Positions 1 to 9,154 of a stretch of DNA of 32,757 nt are shown in pieces (position 1 is the stretch's first letter; every line of letters begins with the position of its first letter). The stretch lies in assembly GCA_900544865.1 (NCBI GenBank), contig UQXA01000024.1, positions 1 through 32,757 on the forward strand, in the 5' to 3' direction. The DNA is from an uncultured Collinsella sp. Its GTDB lineage: Bacteria; Actinomycetota; Coriobacteriia; Coriobacteriales; Coriobacteriaceae. The notes beneath the pieces were generated by a model, which was given only the letters and a program-made list of their open reading frames with translations, did not search any database and was not told where the DNA came from. The translations under genes and the position numbers were made by a program.

Positions 1-88
1 ATAAGGTCGATCGCGAGTTCCGCACGAGCCGGAGAGCACTTAATGTGCTCTCCGTGCGAGTCAGGACTGCCCGAGCAGGCGACCTTAT
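1..88. other. Multi-arm structured element (possible ncRNA or 3' UTR structure)
   Basis: Three nested or adjacent stems are visible. The outer arms ATAAGGTCG (1-9) and CGACCTTAT (80-88) pair perfectly. Inside, CGCAC (21-25) pairs with GTGCG (54-58) and, after a 5-nt bulge GAGCC, GGAGAGCAC (31-39) pairs with GTGCTCTCC (45-53) around a TTAAT loop. A small hairpin CTGC-CCGA-GCAG lies at 67-78. Together they make a closed three-way junction. It lies just beyond the stop of the minus-strand PFL gene, so it could be that gene's 3' UTR or an independent RNA on either strand. I could not match it to a known riboswitch or ribozyme. The element may continue to the left of the window. Confidence 0.5.
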
Positions 89-128
89 ATATTTGCCCTC
101 CCCGGGGCTCCTCGCCCGAACCCCTCAG

Positions 129-1493
129 CTAGTTCTTCAGCGAGTTCAGCGGCGCCGGGAAGCGTCCACCGCGGTGGGCAAGCACGGTGCCGGCGTTGGG
201 GTTCACCGGCATGATGGGCGCACGGCCAAACAGGCCGCCGTACTCGACGCAGTCGCCCACGCCCTTGCCGATGGCGGGAATCACGCGGACGGCCGTGGTC
301 TTGTTGTTGATAACGCCGATGGCCATCTCGTCGGCGATGATGCCGGCGATGGTCTCGACCGAGGTGTCACCAGGGATGGCGATCATGTCCAGGCCAACGG
401 AGCACACACAGGTCATGGCCTCGAGTTTCTCGAGCGAAAGCGCACCGGCCTCGACGGCGGCGATCATGCCGGCATCCTCGGACACGGGGATAAAGGCGCC
501 GGAGAGACCGCCCACGCTGGAGCTGGCCATGACGCCGCCCTTCTTGACGGCATCGTTGAGCATGGCGAGCGCGCAGGTCGTGCCCGGGCCACCGCAGGTG
601 CCCACGCCGATGATCTCGAGGATGCGCGCGACGGAGTCGCCGATGGCAGGCGTGGGAGCCAGCGAGAGGTCGACAATGCCCTTCTCGACACCCAGGCGAT
701 GGGCGGCCTCGCGGCTCATGAGCTCGCCGGCACGGGTGATCTTAAAGGCGGTCTGCTTAATCTTCTCGGCGACCTCCATCATCGATGCGGAATCGGGCAG
801 CGTCTCCAGGGCTGCGGCCATAACGCCGGGGCCCGAAACGCCTACGTTGATGACGGCGTCGGCCTCGCCACCGCCGTGGACGGCGCCCGCCATAAACGGG
901 GAGTCCTCGACCATGTTGGCAAAGCAGACAAATTTGGAAGCGCCGACGGAGTCCTGGTCGGCCGTGAGCTTGGCGGCGTCGATGATGGTCTGGGCGGCCA
1001 TGAGCACGGCGTCCATGTTGATACCGGCGCGCAGGCTGGCGACGTTGACGCTGGAGCAGACGCGGCTCGTGGTGGCGAGCGCCTGAGGGATGGACTGGAT
1101 GACGCGGCGGTCGGCGTCGCCGATGCCCTTCTGGACGAGCGCGGAGAAGCCGCCCAGGTAATCGATGCCGAGCGTCTCGGCCGCGCGGTCGAGGGCATGC
1201 GCGATGGGGGTGAGGTCCTCATCCTTGCAGCACGCGGCGATCTGGGCCACCGGGGTGACGGAAACGCGCTTGTTGACGATGGGGATACCGTACTCGCGCT
1301 CGAGGTTCTCGGCGGTCTCGACCAGATGCTCAGCCGTGTGCGTCACGTGGTCGTAGATCTTCGTGCACATGCGGTCGAGGTTCTCGTCACCGCAACCCAT
1401 GAGCGAAACACCCATGGTGATGGTCCTGATGTCGAGGTTCTGCTCCTCAACCATGCCGCGGGTTTCCGCGATTTCTGCGGGCGTGATCGCCAT
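129..1493 (-). CDS. UPF0210/PFL-like (DUF711) family protein
   Basis: 454 residues, the usual length of the UPF0210 family, which structurally resembles pyruvate formate-lyase/glycyl-radical barrels but has no proven reaction. Recognisable family stretches are the N-terminal EEQNLDIRTITMG, the Gly-rich GGFSALVQKG, NVGVSGPGVM, GTCGGPGTTCA and the C-terminal segment ending in GRFPAPLNSLKN. I chose the ATG at 1493 rather than the ORF's first ATG at 1550 because the family starts here and an AGGAG Shine-Dalgarno lies just upstream. In many bacteria the gene sits next to an ACT-domain gene; here its upstream neighbour is metH, with about 108 bp between, holding a strong hairpin. Function unknown; probably cytoplasmic. 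Confidence 0.92.
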   Translation of the reverse strand: MAITPAEIAETRGMVEEQNLDIRTITMGVSLMGCGDENLDRMCTKIYDHVTHTAEHLVETAENLEREYGIPIVNKRVSVTPVAQIAACCKDEDLTPIAHALDRAAETLGIDYLGGFSALVQKGIGDADRRVIQSIPQALATTSRVCSSVNVASLRAGINMDAVLMAAQTIIDAAKLTADQDSVGASKFVCFANMVEDSPFMAGAVHGGGEADAVINVGVSGPGVMAAALETLPDSASMMEVAEKIKQTAFKITRAGELMSREAAHRLGVEKGIVDLSLAPTPAIGDSVARILEIIGVGTCGGPGTTCALAMLNDAVKKGGVMASSSVGGLSGAFIPVSEDAGMIAAVEAGALSLEKLEAMTCVCSVGLDMIAIPGDTSVETIAGIIADEMAIGVINNKTTAVRVIPAIGKGVGDCVEYGGLFGRAPIMPVNPNAGTVLAHRGGRFPAPLNSLKN

Positions 1494-1539
1494 CCTTGCG
1501 CTCCTATCTGCCAAAACGAGCATAGTCTTATCTATTCTA

Positions 1540-1575
1540 ACGTGCCGCACGTGCCAAGTGGCGCATGCGGCACGT
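1540..1575. other. Hairpin between metH and the PFL gene
   Basis: A perfect 10-bp inverted repeat, ACGTGCCGCA (1540-1549) and TGCGGCACGT (1566-1575), encloses a smaller TGCCA/TGGCG-like arm. On the plus strand it is followed by TTTT; on the minus strand, the direction of the flanking genes, it is followed by TTAGAATAG with no clear T-run. It could be a weak terminator for metH, an attenuator, or an operator for the PFL gene. Confidence 0.5.
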
Positions 1576-1601
1576 TTTGGTGCTCGGTTGTTTCCGTTGT
1601 G

Positions 1602-4160
1602 TTACTGCCCAAAGACCTCTTCGGCGATACGAGCGCTTTCGGCGGCGTCCTTGGCGTAGTAGTCCGCACCGATCTGCTTGGCGTATTCGGGGGTGAGCAC
1701 GGCGCCGCCCACGATGATCTTGACGCCCGGAACCTCGGCATGGAGCAACTTGATGGTCTCCTCCATGGCGACGACTGTGGTAGTCATAAGCGCCGAGAGG
1801 CCGACGAGTTTGATATCGCGCTCCTTGACGGTCTTGAGTACCTCCTGCGGATCGACGTCGCGGCCCAGGTCAAAGACGGTGTAGCCGTAGTTGTCGAGCA
1901 GCATTTTGACGATGTTCTTGCCAATATCGTGGATGTCGCCCTTGACGGTGGCCACGCAGATCTTGCCCTTGTCGGCAATCTCGCCGGCGGGCATCAGGCG
2001 CTTGATGGTGTCGAAGCCCACGCGTGCGGCCTCGGCCGAGGCCATAAGCTGCGGCAAGAAGAACTTGCCCTGGTCAAAGAGGACGCCAACTTCGTCGAGG
2101 GCGGGGATAAAGTGATTGTTGATGAGGTCCATGGCGTCGTGGTCTGCCAGCAGACGCTCGGTCTCGGCAGCGATCTCGCCTTTGCGGCCCGAGACGACCA
2201 TGCGACGAATCGGGTCGTCGTTGCCGTCGGTGCCGGCGGTGCCCGCGGCAGGCGCGGTATCACTCGATGCGGCCTGAGCTGCTGCCGGGTTTGCGGCGAT
2301 CTTATACGGATCGGTCCAGCCGGCGTAGCGCTCGATGTATCCGGTCGAGCCCTCGTCCTCAACGCTCAGGACGCGATAGCTGTAGACGGTATCCATAAAG
2401 CGCTTGGAGCCCGGGTTCATGATGGGGGCGTCCAGACCCGCGCCAAAAGCGGCAGCCAAAAAGACCGAGCCCAGCAGCGGGCGGGCAGGCAGGCCAAAGC
2501 TGATGTTCGACACGCCGAGCGCGCATTTGACGCCCAGACGCTCCTTGCACAGGGACATGGCGCGTAGGATCTGCTCGGCCTGGCGTTGATTGGTCGAGGC
2601 GGTCATGACCAGGCAGTCGATGAGGATGCGGTCCGGTCCGATGCCGTAACGGGCGGCCTCGGCCACGATGTGCTCGGCGATGGCGAAGCGAGCCTCGGCG
2701 GAATCGGGGATGCCGCCTTCGTCGAGCGTAAGGCCGACAACGTTGGTGCCGTAGTGGGCGACCAGCGGGAAGATCTCGTCCATGATCTGCTGCTTGCCAT
2801 TGACCGAGTTGATGATGGGCTTGCCGGCGTAGCGGCGCACGGCGGCCTCGACGGCTGCGGGGTCGGTGGAGTCGATCTGCAGCGGCAGCAGCGTGGACCC
2901 CTGGAGCTGTTCGGTCGCCTGTTGGATGATCTTGACCTCGTCGATCTCGGGCAGGCCCACGTTGACGTCCAGGATGTCGGCGCCCTGTTCCTGCTGGCTG
3001 ATGCCCTGGCTCACGACGTAGTCCAGGTCGCCGTCGCGCAGGGCCTGCTGCAGGCGCTTTTTGCCGGTGGGGTTGATGCGCTCGCCGATGACGGCGATCT
3101 TGTGGCCGTCGCAGGGAAGGTCCACGACCGTTTGAGCGCTCGTGACCGACATGCTGGGCTTGCGGCGGCGCGGGCTGGGCGTGTGGTTATCGATAAGCGT
3201 GCGCAAGGCCGCCATGTGCGCCGGCGTGGTGCCGCAGCAGCCGCCCACGACGCTCACGCCGTCGGCGATCATGCCGGCGACGGCTTCGGCGTATTCGGGG
3301 GCCTGGATATCAAAGACGGTATTGCCGTCGTCGTCCACGTGGGGCAGTCCTGCGTTGGCCTGCACCATAACAGGCTTGTCGGTAACGGTGAGCATACGCG
3401 CGGCGAGTCCTCGGAGCTCGGCCGGTCCTTGGCTGCAGTTGATGCCCAAAACGTCGGCGCCGATGGCGTCGAGCGTGATGGCGGCAACCTCGGGACTCGT
3501 ACCCAGGAATGTGCGACCGTCTTCCTCGAAGGTCATGGTGGCAAAGACGGGCAGGTCGGAGTTCTCGCGGCAGGCGAGGACGGCCGCCTTGATCTCGGCC
3601 AGGTCGGTCATAGTCTCGATAATAAAGAGGTCCACACCCGCGGCGACGCCTGCGCGCACTTCCTCGGTAAAGAGGTCATAGGCCTCGTCGAAGCTGAGGG
3701 TGCCCAGGGGGCGAAGCAGCGCGCCGATGGGGCCGATGTCACCGGCGACGTAGCGGGCGCCGGCCTCGCGGGCACAGGCGACGGCCGCGGCAAAGACGTC
3801 TGCCACGGTGGCGGCACCGTCGAGCTTGTGGGCGTTGGCGCCAAAGGTGTTGGCGGTAATCACGTCGCAGCCAGCCTCGACATATTGACGTTGGATATCG
3901 GTGATAACCTGGGGTTCCTCAAAGTTGAGCAGCTCGGGCAGGGCGCCCGCCTTCATGCCAGCGGCCTGCAACATGGTGCCCATGCCGCCGTCGAACAGCA
4001 GGTGCCCCGTGCCCTCGATGGCGGCGCGCAGGCGATCGTCCTTAATGCGCAGATCGTCGATCGTGCGCGTCTTGTACGTGGCACCGTTGCGACGTGCGGC
4101 ATCAACGGGTGCCGCCAATGCAGTGCCGTCAGAATCATGAGTGATAAGCGGAGTAAACAT
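1602..4160 (-). CDS. metH: Cobalamin-dependent methionine synthase, catalytic core
   Basis: 852 residues, against about 1,200 for full-length MetH. Visible domains are: homocysteine-binding domain (about 45-325) with the zinc cysteines C242 (in GINCSQGP) and C308/C309 (in GGCCGTTP); pterin/methyltetrahydrofolate domain (about 350-610) starting at IAVIGERINPTGKK; a linker rich in Ala, Thr and Gly; then the B12 cap and B12-binding domain, with the cobalt-ligand motif DIHDIGKN (H744). The C-terminal AdoMet-binding reactivation domain is absent and is supplied by the next upstream gene. The reaction transfers a methyl group from 5-methyl-THF to homocysteine through cob(I)alamin. Start 4160 has GGAG six bases upstream. 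It is the third gene of the metF operon. Confidence 0.97.
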   Translation of the reverse strand: MFTPLITHDSDGTALAAPVDAARRNGATYKTRTIDDLRIKDDRLRAAIEGTGHLLFDGGMGTMLQAAGMKAGALPELLNFEEPQVITDIQRQYVEAGCDVITANTFGANAHKLDGAATVADVFAAAVACAREAGARYVAGDIGPIGALLRPLGTLSFDEAYDLFTEEVRAGVAAGVDLFIIETMTDLAEIKAAVLACRENSDLPVFATMTFEEDGRTFLGTSPEVAAITLDAIGADVLGINCSQGPAELRGLAARMLTVTDKPVMVQANAGLPHVDDDGNTVFDIQAPEYAEAVAGMIADGVSVVGGCCGTTPAHMAALRTLIDNHTPSPRRRKPSMSVTSAQTVVDLPCDGHKIAVIGERINPTGKKRLQQALRDGDLDYVVSQGISQQEQGADILDVNVGLPEIDEVKIIQQATEQLQGSTLLPLQIDSTDPAAVEAAVRRYAGKPIINSVNGKQQIMDEIFPLVAHYGTNVVGLTLDEGGIPDSAEARFAIAEHIVAEAARYGIGPDRILIDCLVMTASTNQRQAEQILRAMSLCKERLGVKCALGVSNISFGLPARPLLGSVFLAAAFGAGLDAPIMNPGSKRFMDTVYSYRVLSVEDEGSTGYIERYAGWTDPYKIAANPAAAQAASSDTAPAAGTAGTDGNDDPIRRMVVSGRKGEIAAETERLLADHDAMDLINNHFIPALDEVGVLFDQGKFFLPQLMASAEAARVGFDTIKRLMPAGEIADKGKICVATVKGDIHDIGKNIVKMLLDNYGYTVFDLGRDVDPQEVLKTVKERDIKLVGLSALMTTTVVAMEETIKLLHAEVPGVKIIVGGAVLTPEYAKQIGADYYAKDAAESARIAEEVFGQ

Positions 4161-4169
4161 CGGGGGCTC

Positions 4170-4958
4170 CTAATGGCTGGAATAGCAGGTGGTGTGGGCG
4201 GCGCGGAAGCGGCAGTGTTCGCGCATGCGGCAGATATTGCAGGTGGGGCGGCTCTGGGCGTCGTGGACCTCGCCGTCAAACAGACCGATCACCGCGGTCA
4301 CGCTTTTGGTGGGCATGAGTAGGCTGGTGGGGGTGACGGTCAGGCCGATGAGCCGCGTGGCGTTGAGCGCATTGACGATCGAGCGCTGGGCCGAGAGCGG
4401 GCAGTCGCCATAGCCGGGACTAAAGCGCCAGTTGCCGGCGAGCCCATGAACGGCGGCGTCCGTCTTGACCTGCTGGTCCATTTGCTCAACGGCGGCTTCC
4501 ACGTAAGCGGAGCACGCGGCGTCGAGCACGGCGCCCTCCAGGGGATGTTGGGCTCCCGTGGTGCGCAGGCGACGCTCGGCGTCCATGCCGAGGGTGCATG
4601 CCATGAGCGCGGCAAAGCGGGCATCTTTGAGATGTCGATAGATATCGCGACCTCGCAGCTCAACGTTGGTGCCAACCAGACGGATGCTGGGCTCGCCCTG
4701 CTCGTCAACGCCCGTGGCATCGACGGCAAACACGCGTCGCACGCCACGGGGCTCAATGTCCAGTTCCAGACGTTCAACGACAAGCTCAATACGTCGTGAT
4801 AGTTCGGGCTCAATCTGCTGGCCGCCGTAACCCAGATACCGCAGCATCTCGGCACGGTCGACACGGGGACGGTGCGCGGCATCGATACGGTAAAGCGCCG
4901 GCGACGCAAGGTCGGCCGGCACTTCGACAGCGGTTGTATCGATGTGCGGTTTTTCCAT
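4170..4958 (-). CDS. Vitamin B12-dependent methionine synthase activation-domain protein
   Basis: 262 residues. The core RFSPGYGDCPL followed by a stretch ending in MPTKSVTAVIG matches the AdoMet-binding reactivation domain of MetH, here a free-standing protein. Its role would be to dock on MetH and supply AdoMet for reductive remethylation of oxidised cobalamin. The C-terminus carries a Cys cluster (CNICRMREHC) that could bind metal and is seen in similar stand-alone proteins. The start at 4958 overlaps the metF stop as TAATG, implying translational coupling; the longer ORF to 5051 lies entirely inside metF. Only nine bases separate its stop from the metH start. Confidence 0.9.
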   Translation of the reverse strand: MEKPHIDTTAVEVPADLASPALYRIDAAHRPRVDRAEMLRYLGYGGQQIEPELSRRIELVVERLELDIEPRGVRRVFAVDATGVDEQGEPSIRLVGTNVELRGRDIYRHLKDARFAALMACTLGMDAERRLRTTGAQHPLEGAVLDAACSAYVEAAVEQMDQQVKTDAAVHGLAGNWRFSPGYGDCPLSAQRSIVNALNATRLIGLTVTPTSLLMPTKSVTAVIGLFDGEVHDAQSRPTCNICRMREHCRFRAAHTTCYSSH

Positions 4959-5830
4959 TACCCCAGGCGCTCCATAATGGTCGCGGCGATCACAGGACGG
5001 TTCATAGTGTACAGGTGCAGGCCGTCGGCGCCGTGCTCCTTGAGGTCGCAAAGCTGGCGGGCTGCATAATCTACACCAGCTGCCTGCAGGCTCTCGGGGT
5101 CATTCTCGTACTTGGCGAGAATCTTGATGACGGGGGAGGGCAGCGACGCGCCGCACATAAAGACCATGCGGCTGATCTGCGACTTGCCCATAAACGGCAT
5201 GATGCCCGCGGTGATGGGCACGGTGATGCCGGCCTTGTCGGCAAGCTCGCGGAAGCGATAGAAGCACTCGTTATCAAAGAAGAGCTGTGTCACAAAGAAG
5301 CTCGCGCCGGCGTCCTGTTTTTGCTTGAGGTGCTCGACCGAGAGGTTGAGATCCTCGCAGGCAATGTGGCCTTCGGGATAGGCTGCGGCACCCACGCAAA
5401 AGCCGGCGTCGACGAGCTCGGGGATGAGGTCGCGGGCGTAGGCGTAGTCCGAGGCGGGCTTGTCGTCCTCGGTCGCGCCAGCGGGAAGATCACCACGCAG
5501 GGCCAGGATGTTTTCAACGCCGGCGGTGCGATACTCGTCAATCTTGGCGGCGATATCGGCGTGCGAGCGGCCCACACAGGTAAGGTGTGCCACCGAGGGC
5601 GTATCGAATTCGCTCGTAATCATATGTGCGATGGGGGCGGTGGTGGCGCCGTTGCCCGAGCCGCCGGCAGAGCAGGTGACCGAGACAAAGCTCGGCGAAA
5701 GCTTGCACAGGTTGCCTGCCACCTCGCGAGCCGTGTCGAGGGTAAGCTCACCCTTGGGCGGGAACATCTCAAACGAAATGGGTGCGGTGCCCTGGGATGC
5801 TGCCTGCTTAAAAACCTCGTCGACGCGCAT
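4958..5830 (-). CDS. metF: Methylenetetrahydrofolate reductase
   Basis: 290 residues, a typical bacterial MetF. It reduces 5,10-methylene-THF to 5-methyl-THF with an FAD cofactor, feeding MetH two genes downstream. Family motifs include ISFEMFPPKG near the N-terminus (catalytic Glu), VSVTCSAGG, ILALRGD, the FFVTQLFFDN substrate-binding Gln motif and ITAGIMPFM. The start at 5830 (MRVDEVFKQ) is preceded by AAAGGAGCACGAT; the 21 extra residues of the longer ORF run into the leader and have no family match. First gene of the metF - activation protein - metH operon. Confidence 0.97.
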   Translation of the reverse strand: MRVDEVFKQAASQGTAPISFEMFPPKGELTLDTAREVAGNLCKLSPSFVSVTCSAGGSGNGATTAPIAHMITSEFDTPSVAHLTCVGRSHADIAAKIDEYRTAGVENILALRGDLPAGATEDDKPASDYAYARDLIPELVDAGFCVGAAAYPEGHIACEDLNLSVEHLKQKQDAGASFFVTQLFFDNECFYRFRELADKAGITVPITAGIMPFMGKSQISRMVFMCGASLPSPVIKILAKYENDPESLQAAGVDYAARQLCDLKEHGADGLHLYTMNRPVIAATIMERLG

Positions 5831-5991
5831 ATCGTGCTCCTTTAGATATTTAGTGCGATGTGTTGTAAGGATTCTACAGCACCACTGTGCCACGGTGGAG
5901 TTTTACTCGCTATTTGGGGATACCAATCGAAAATGCTTCGCTATCGGCATTTCCTATAACAGTGCGGTCAATCTAGGATGTGGCTATAAAG

Positions 5992-6017
5992 ACTGGTATC
6001 TGATGCGAAATACCAGT
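5992..6017. promoter_or_regulatory. Dyad in the metF-glnA divergent intergenic region
   Basis: Perfect 8-bp arms ACTGGTAT (5992-5999) and ATACCAGT (6010-6017) separated by 10 nt. It lies about 160 bp upstream of the metF start and 240 bp upstream of glnA, so it could serve either gene as an operator. No cobalamin or SAM riboswitch signature was seen in 5831-6253. TTGACA occurs at 6038-6043 on the plus strand, but no convincing -10 follows at the normal spacing. Confidence 0.4.
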
Positions 6018-6136
6018 TAATAGAGTCCCATCCCAAATTGACAAACCTTAAACTATGGGGAGAGGTCTGCAATTTATACAGTTGATTGGCCATTAAGGGT
6101 GGCAGCGCCGCTGCGATGCGGTAACCTCATTGATTG

Positions 6137-6174
6137 GTTTCGCGACAGCAACATAACGGTAATGTCGCGGAAAC
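6137..6174. promoter_or_regulatory. Candidate GlnR-like double site upstream of glnA
   Basis: Two half-sites resemble the actinobacterial GlnR pattern GTnAC-n6-GaAAC. One is GTAAT-GTCGCG-GAAAC on the plus strand (6159-6174). The other is GTTGC-TGTCGC-GAAAC on the minus strand (6137-6152). They face opposite ways and so also form an inverted repeat (CGCGACA/TGTCGCG). The position 80-120 bp before a glutamine synthetase gene makes nitrogen control plausible. Whether this lineage has a GlnR is not known from the window. Confidence 0.4.
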
Positions 6175-6213
6175 ACGGCGAGCCTAATCTATGACTCGTT
6201 CGTTAGTAATCAA

Positions 6214-6232
6214 CACCGCATCTCACGCGGTG
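6214..6232 (+). promoter_or_regulatory. Leader hairpin just before the glnA ribosome binding site
   Basis: CACCGC (6214-6219) pairs with GCGGTG (6227-6232) around ATCTCAC. It ends nine bases before the AAGGGAG Shine-Dalgarno at 6241-6247. It could modulate translation or mRNA stability; nothing links it to a known leader family. Confidence 0.35.
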
Positions 6233-6253
6233 CCGATACGAAGGGAGTTCCGT

Positions 6254-8341
<2,088 letters not shown>

Positions 8342-8371
8342 AATATAACTGACATATCGTCACGGTATTGA

Positions 8372-8408
8372 GCCGGGGTCCGCATCGTGCGGGCCCCGGC
8401 TTTTTGTT
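8372..8408 (+). terminator. Rho-independent terminator of glnA
   Basis: GCCGGGG pairs with CCCCGGC, extended through one T-G wobble by CCGCA/TGCGG around a TCG loop, giving a 13-bp stem directly followed by TTTTTGTTT. It begins about 30 bp after the glnA stop. Confidence 0.92.
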
Positions 8409-8457
8409 TGAGAAGGACGCTTTGAAGCCCGTTTTGCAACTGATTCACCCACGCAAT

Positions 8458-8691
8458 AAGGGGTCGTGGGCAAAAAACGTCAAATATGAGTACTGTCACA
8501 AGTGCTGTAGCATTATTTTTTTGTAAAATATGCTGTGTTACGCAACATATGTCCAAGTACTTAGTTGATAAAAGCCTGCAATTCTTCCGCCGTAGGATTC
8601 CTGGCGTCTAAATCGCCTTCTGGTGATATGCAATCGCTGTTACTAAATTGGTAACAGTACTCATATTTGCTATTTTTGCCCACGGGCCCTT
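8458..8691. mobile_element. MITE-like element with long imperfect terminal inverted repeats
   Basis: The left end (8458-8499) and right end (8651-8691) are near-complementary over about 40 bases. The shared core includes AAATATGAGTACTGT and CGTGGGCAAAAA, with outer AAGGG/CCCTT ends. The roughly 150 bp between is AT-rich compared with the genome and has no convincing ORF. Size, inverted ends and intergenic location suggest a non-autonomous miniature transposable element or a large cruciform repeat. No clear target-site duplication was found. Confidence 0.6.
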
Positions 8692-8716
8692 GGATGACAG
8701 TGTGATTTAATGCCCT

Positions 8717-8806
8717 CGGGGTTCGAATCCCCGGCACATGGATAGCAAAAAGCCCGTCACCGCAAGGGCAAGGAGCTTCTCAGTTTAAATTGAGCCCCCA
8801 GCGGGA
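8717..8806. pseudogene. tRNA fragments, decayed copy A of an ~89-bp duplicated segment
   Basis: On the plus strand CGGGG-TTCGAAT-CCCCG (8717-8733) is a T-arm without the rest of a tRNA. On the minus strand 8793-8806 repeats the 3' end of the downstream tRNA-Glu (GCCCCCAGCGGGAT on plus), but the CCA is lost and homology stops there. In between is a damaged copy of the tRNA terminator in which ACGGGC has become AGGAGC. The segment is a diverged direct repeat of 8907-8995. Confidence 0.7.
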
Positions 8807-8906
8807 TGTCCGCGTGCGGCTGGCGCCGCCCGCCTTCGCTGCGTCACTTCGCTCCTTGCGTGCTGCGCTGGAAAACGCTTCGCGTTTCCACAGCTCCGCA
8901 CCCTGT
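8807..8906. other. GC-rich spacer between the two tRNA-fragment copies
   Basis: About 100 bp with no gene. It holds a hairpin built on GGAAAACGC-TTC-GCGTTTCC (8871-8890, one bulged A). It looks like rearranged or decayed DNA between two tRNA-derived repeats. Confidence 0.4.
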
Positions 8907-8995
8907 CGGGTTCGAATCCCGGCACATGGATAGCAAAAAGCCCGTCACCGCGAGGGCAACGGGCTTCTCAGTTTAAATGGTGCCCCCAGCGGGAT
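8907..8995. repeat. Copy B of the duplicated segment, overlapping tRNA-Glu
   Basis: This segment aligns to 8717-8806 with few differences. It starts with a plus-strand T-arm fragment (GGGTTCGAATCCC at 8908-8920), then GGCACATGGATAGCAAAAAG, the intact terminator, and the 3' end of the functional tRNA-Glu. Copy B is the working version. Confidence 0.7.
8935..8964 (-). terminator. Terminator of tRNA-Glu
   Basis: Read on the minus strand, GCCCGT and ACGGGC form a stem, with GCCCTCGCGG-type pairing in the loop, followed by TTTTT. It lies 13 bases beyond the tRNA 3' end. The plus strand also forms the stem but has a poorer tail. Confidence 0.85.
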
Positions 8996-9054
8996 TCGAA
9001 CCCGCGATATCCACCTTGAAAGGGTGGCGTCCTTGGCCGCTAGACGATGGGGAC
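8978..9054 (-). tRNA. tRNA-Glu (anticodon TTC)
   Basis: The minus strand folds as a full cloverleaf. The acceptor is GTCCCCA/TGGGGGC, the anticodon stem CCACC/GGTGG has loop CTTTCAA (anticodon TTC), and the T-arm is GCGGG-TTCGAAT-CCCGC. The discriminator is A and CCA is encoded (8978-8980). It has its own promoter at 9065-9092 and a terminator at 8935-8964. Confidence 0.97.
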
Positions 9055-9064
9055 AGCGGGAAAG

Positions 9065-9092
9065 AGTATAGCAGACTTTTTTATCCGTTCAC
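9065..9092 (-). promoter_or_regulatory. Promoter of tRNA-Glu
   Basis: On the minus strand GTGAAC (9092-9087) and TATACT (9070-9065) are separated by 16 bases. The -10 ends ten bases before the mature tRNA 5' end, a normal distance for a stable RNA gene. Confidence 0.7.
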
Positions 9093-9109
9093 ATATCGTT
9101 GGCAGATTG

Positions 9110-9147
9110 AAAAACCACCACAAAGGTGCCTGTTCCCTTTGTGGTGG
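9110..9147 (-). terminator. Terminator of the murT-gatD operon
   Basis: On the minus strand CCACCACAAAGG pairs perfectly with CCTTTGTGGTGG (12 bp, 9-nt loop), followed by TTTTT. It starts seven bases past the murT-gatD stop. Confidence 0.93.
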
Positions 9148-9154
9148 CGGGGCG

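Noticed and set aside
45..2567. Very long plus-strand open frame opposite the PFL and metH genes
   Set aside because: Its protein is low-complexity (Gly, Asp, Ala, His, Arg) and it is the antisense of two well-recognised genes; high GC produces such frames.
2586..4322. 578-codon plus-strand frame opposite metH and the activation-domain gene
   Set aside because: Antisense shadow; the minus-strand genes have catalytic motifs, proper starts and operon spacing.
5831..6253. Cobalamin or SAM riboswitch before the metF operon
   Set aside because: Looked for the B12 box and SAM-I/SAM-IV core patterns on the minus strand; none was convincing.
8717..8733. A second complete tRNA gene on the plus strand
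   Set aside because: Only a T-arm is present; no matching acceptor, D-arm or anticodon arm can be assembled upstream.
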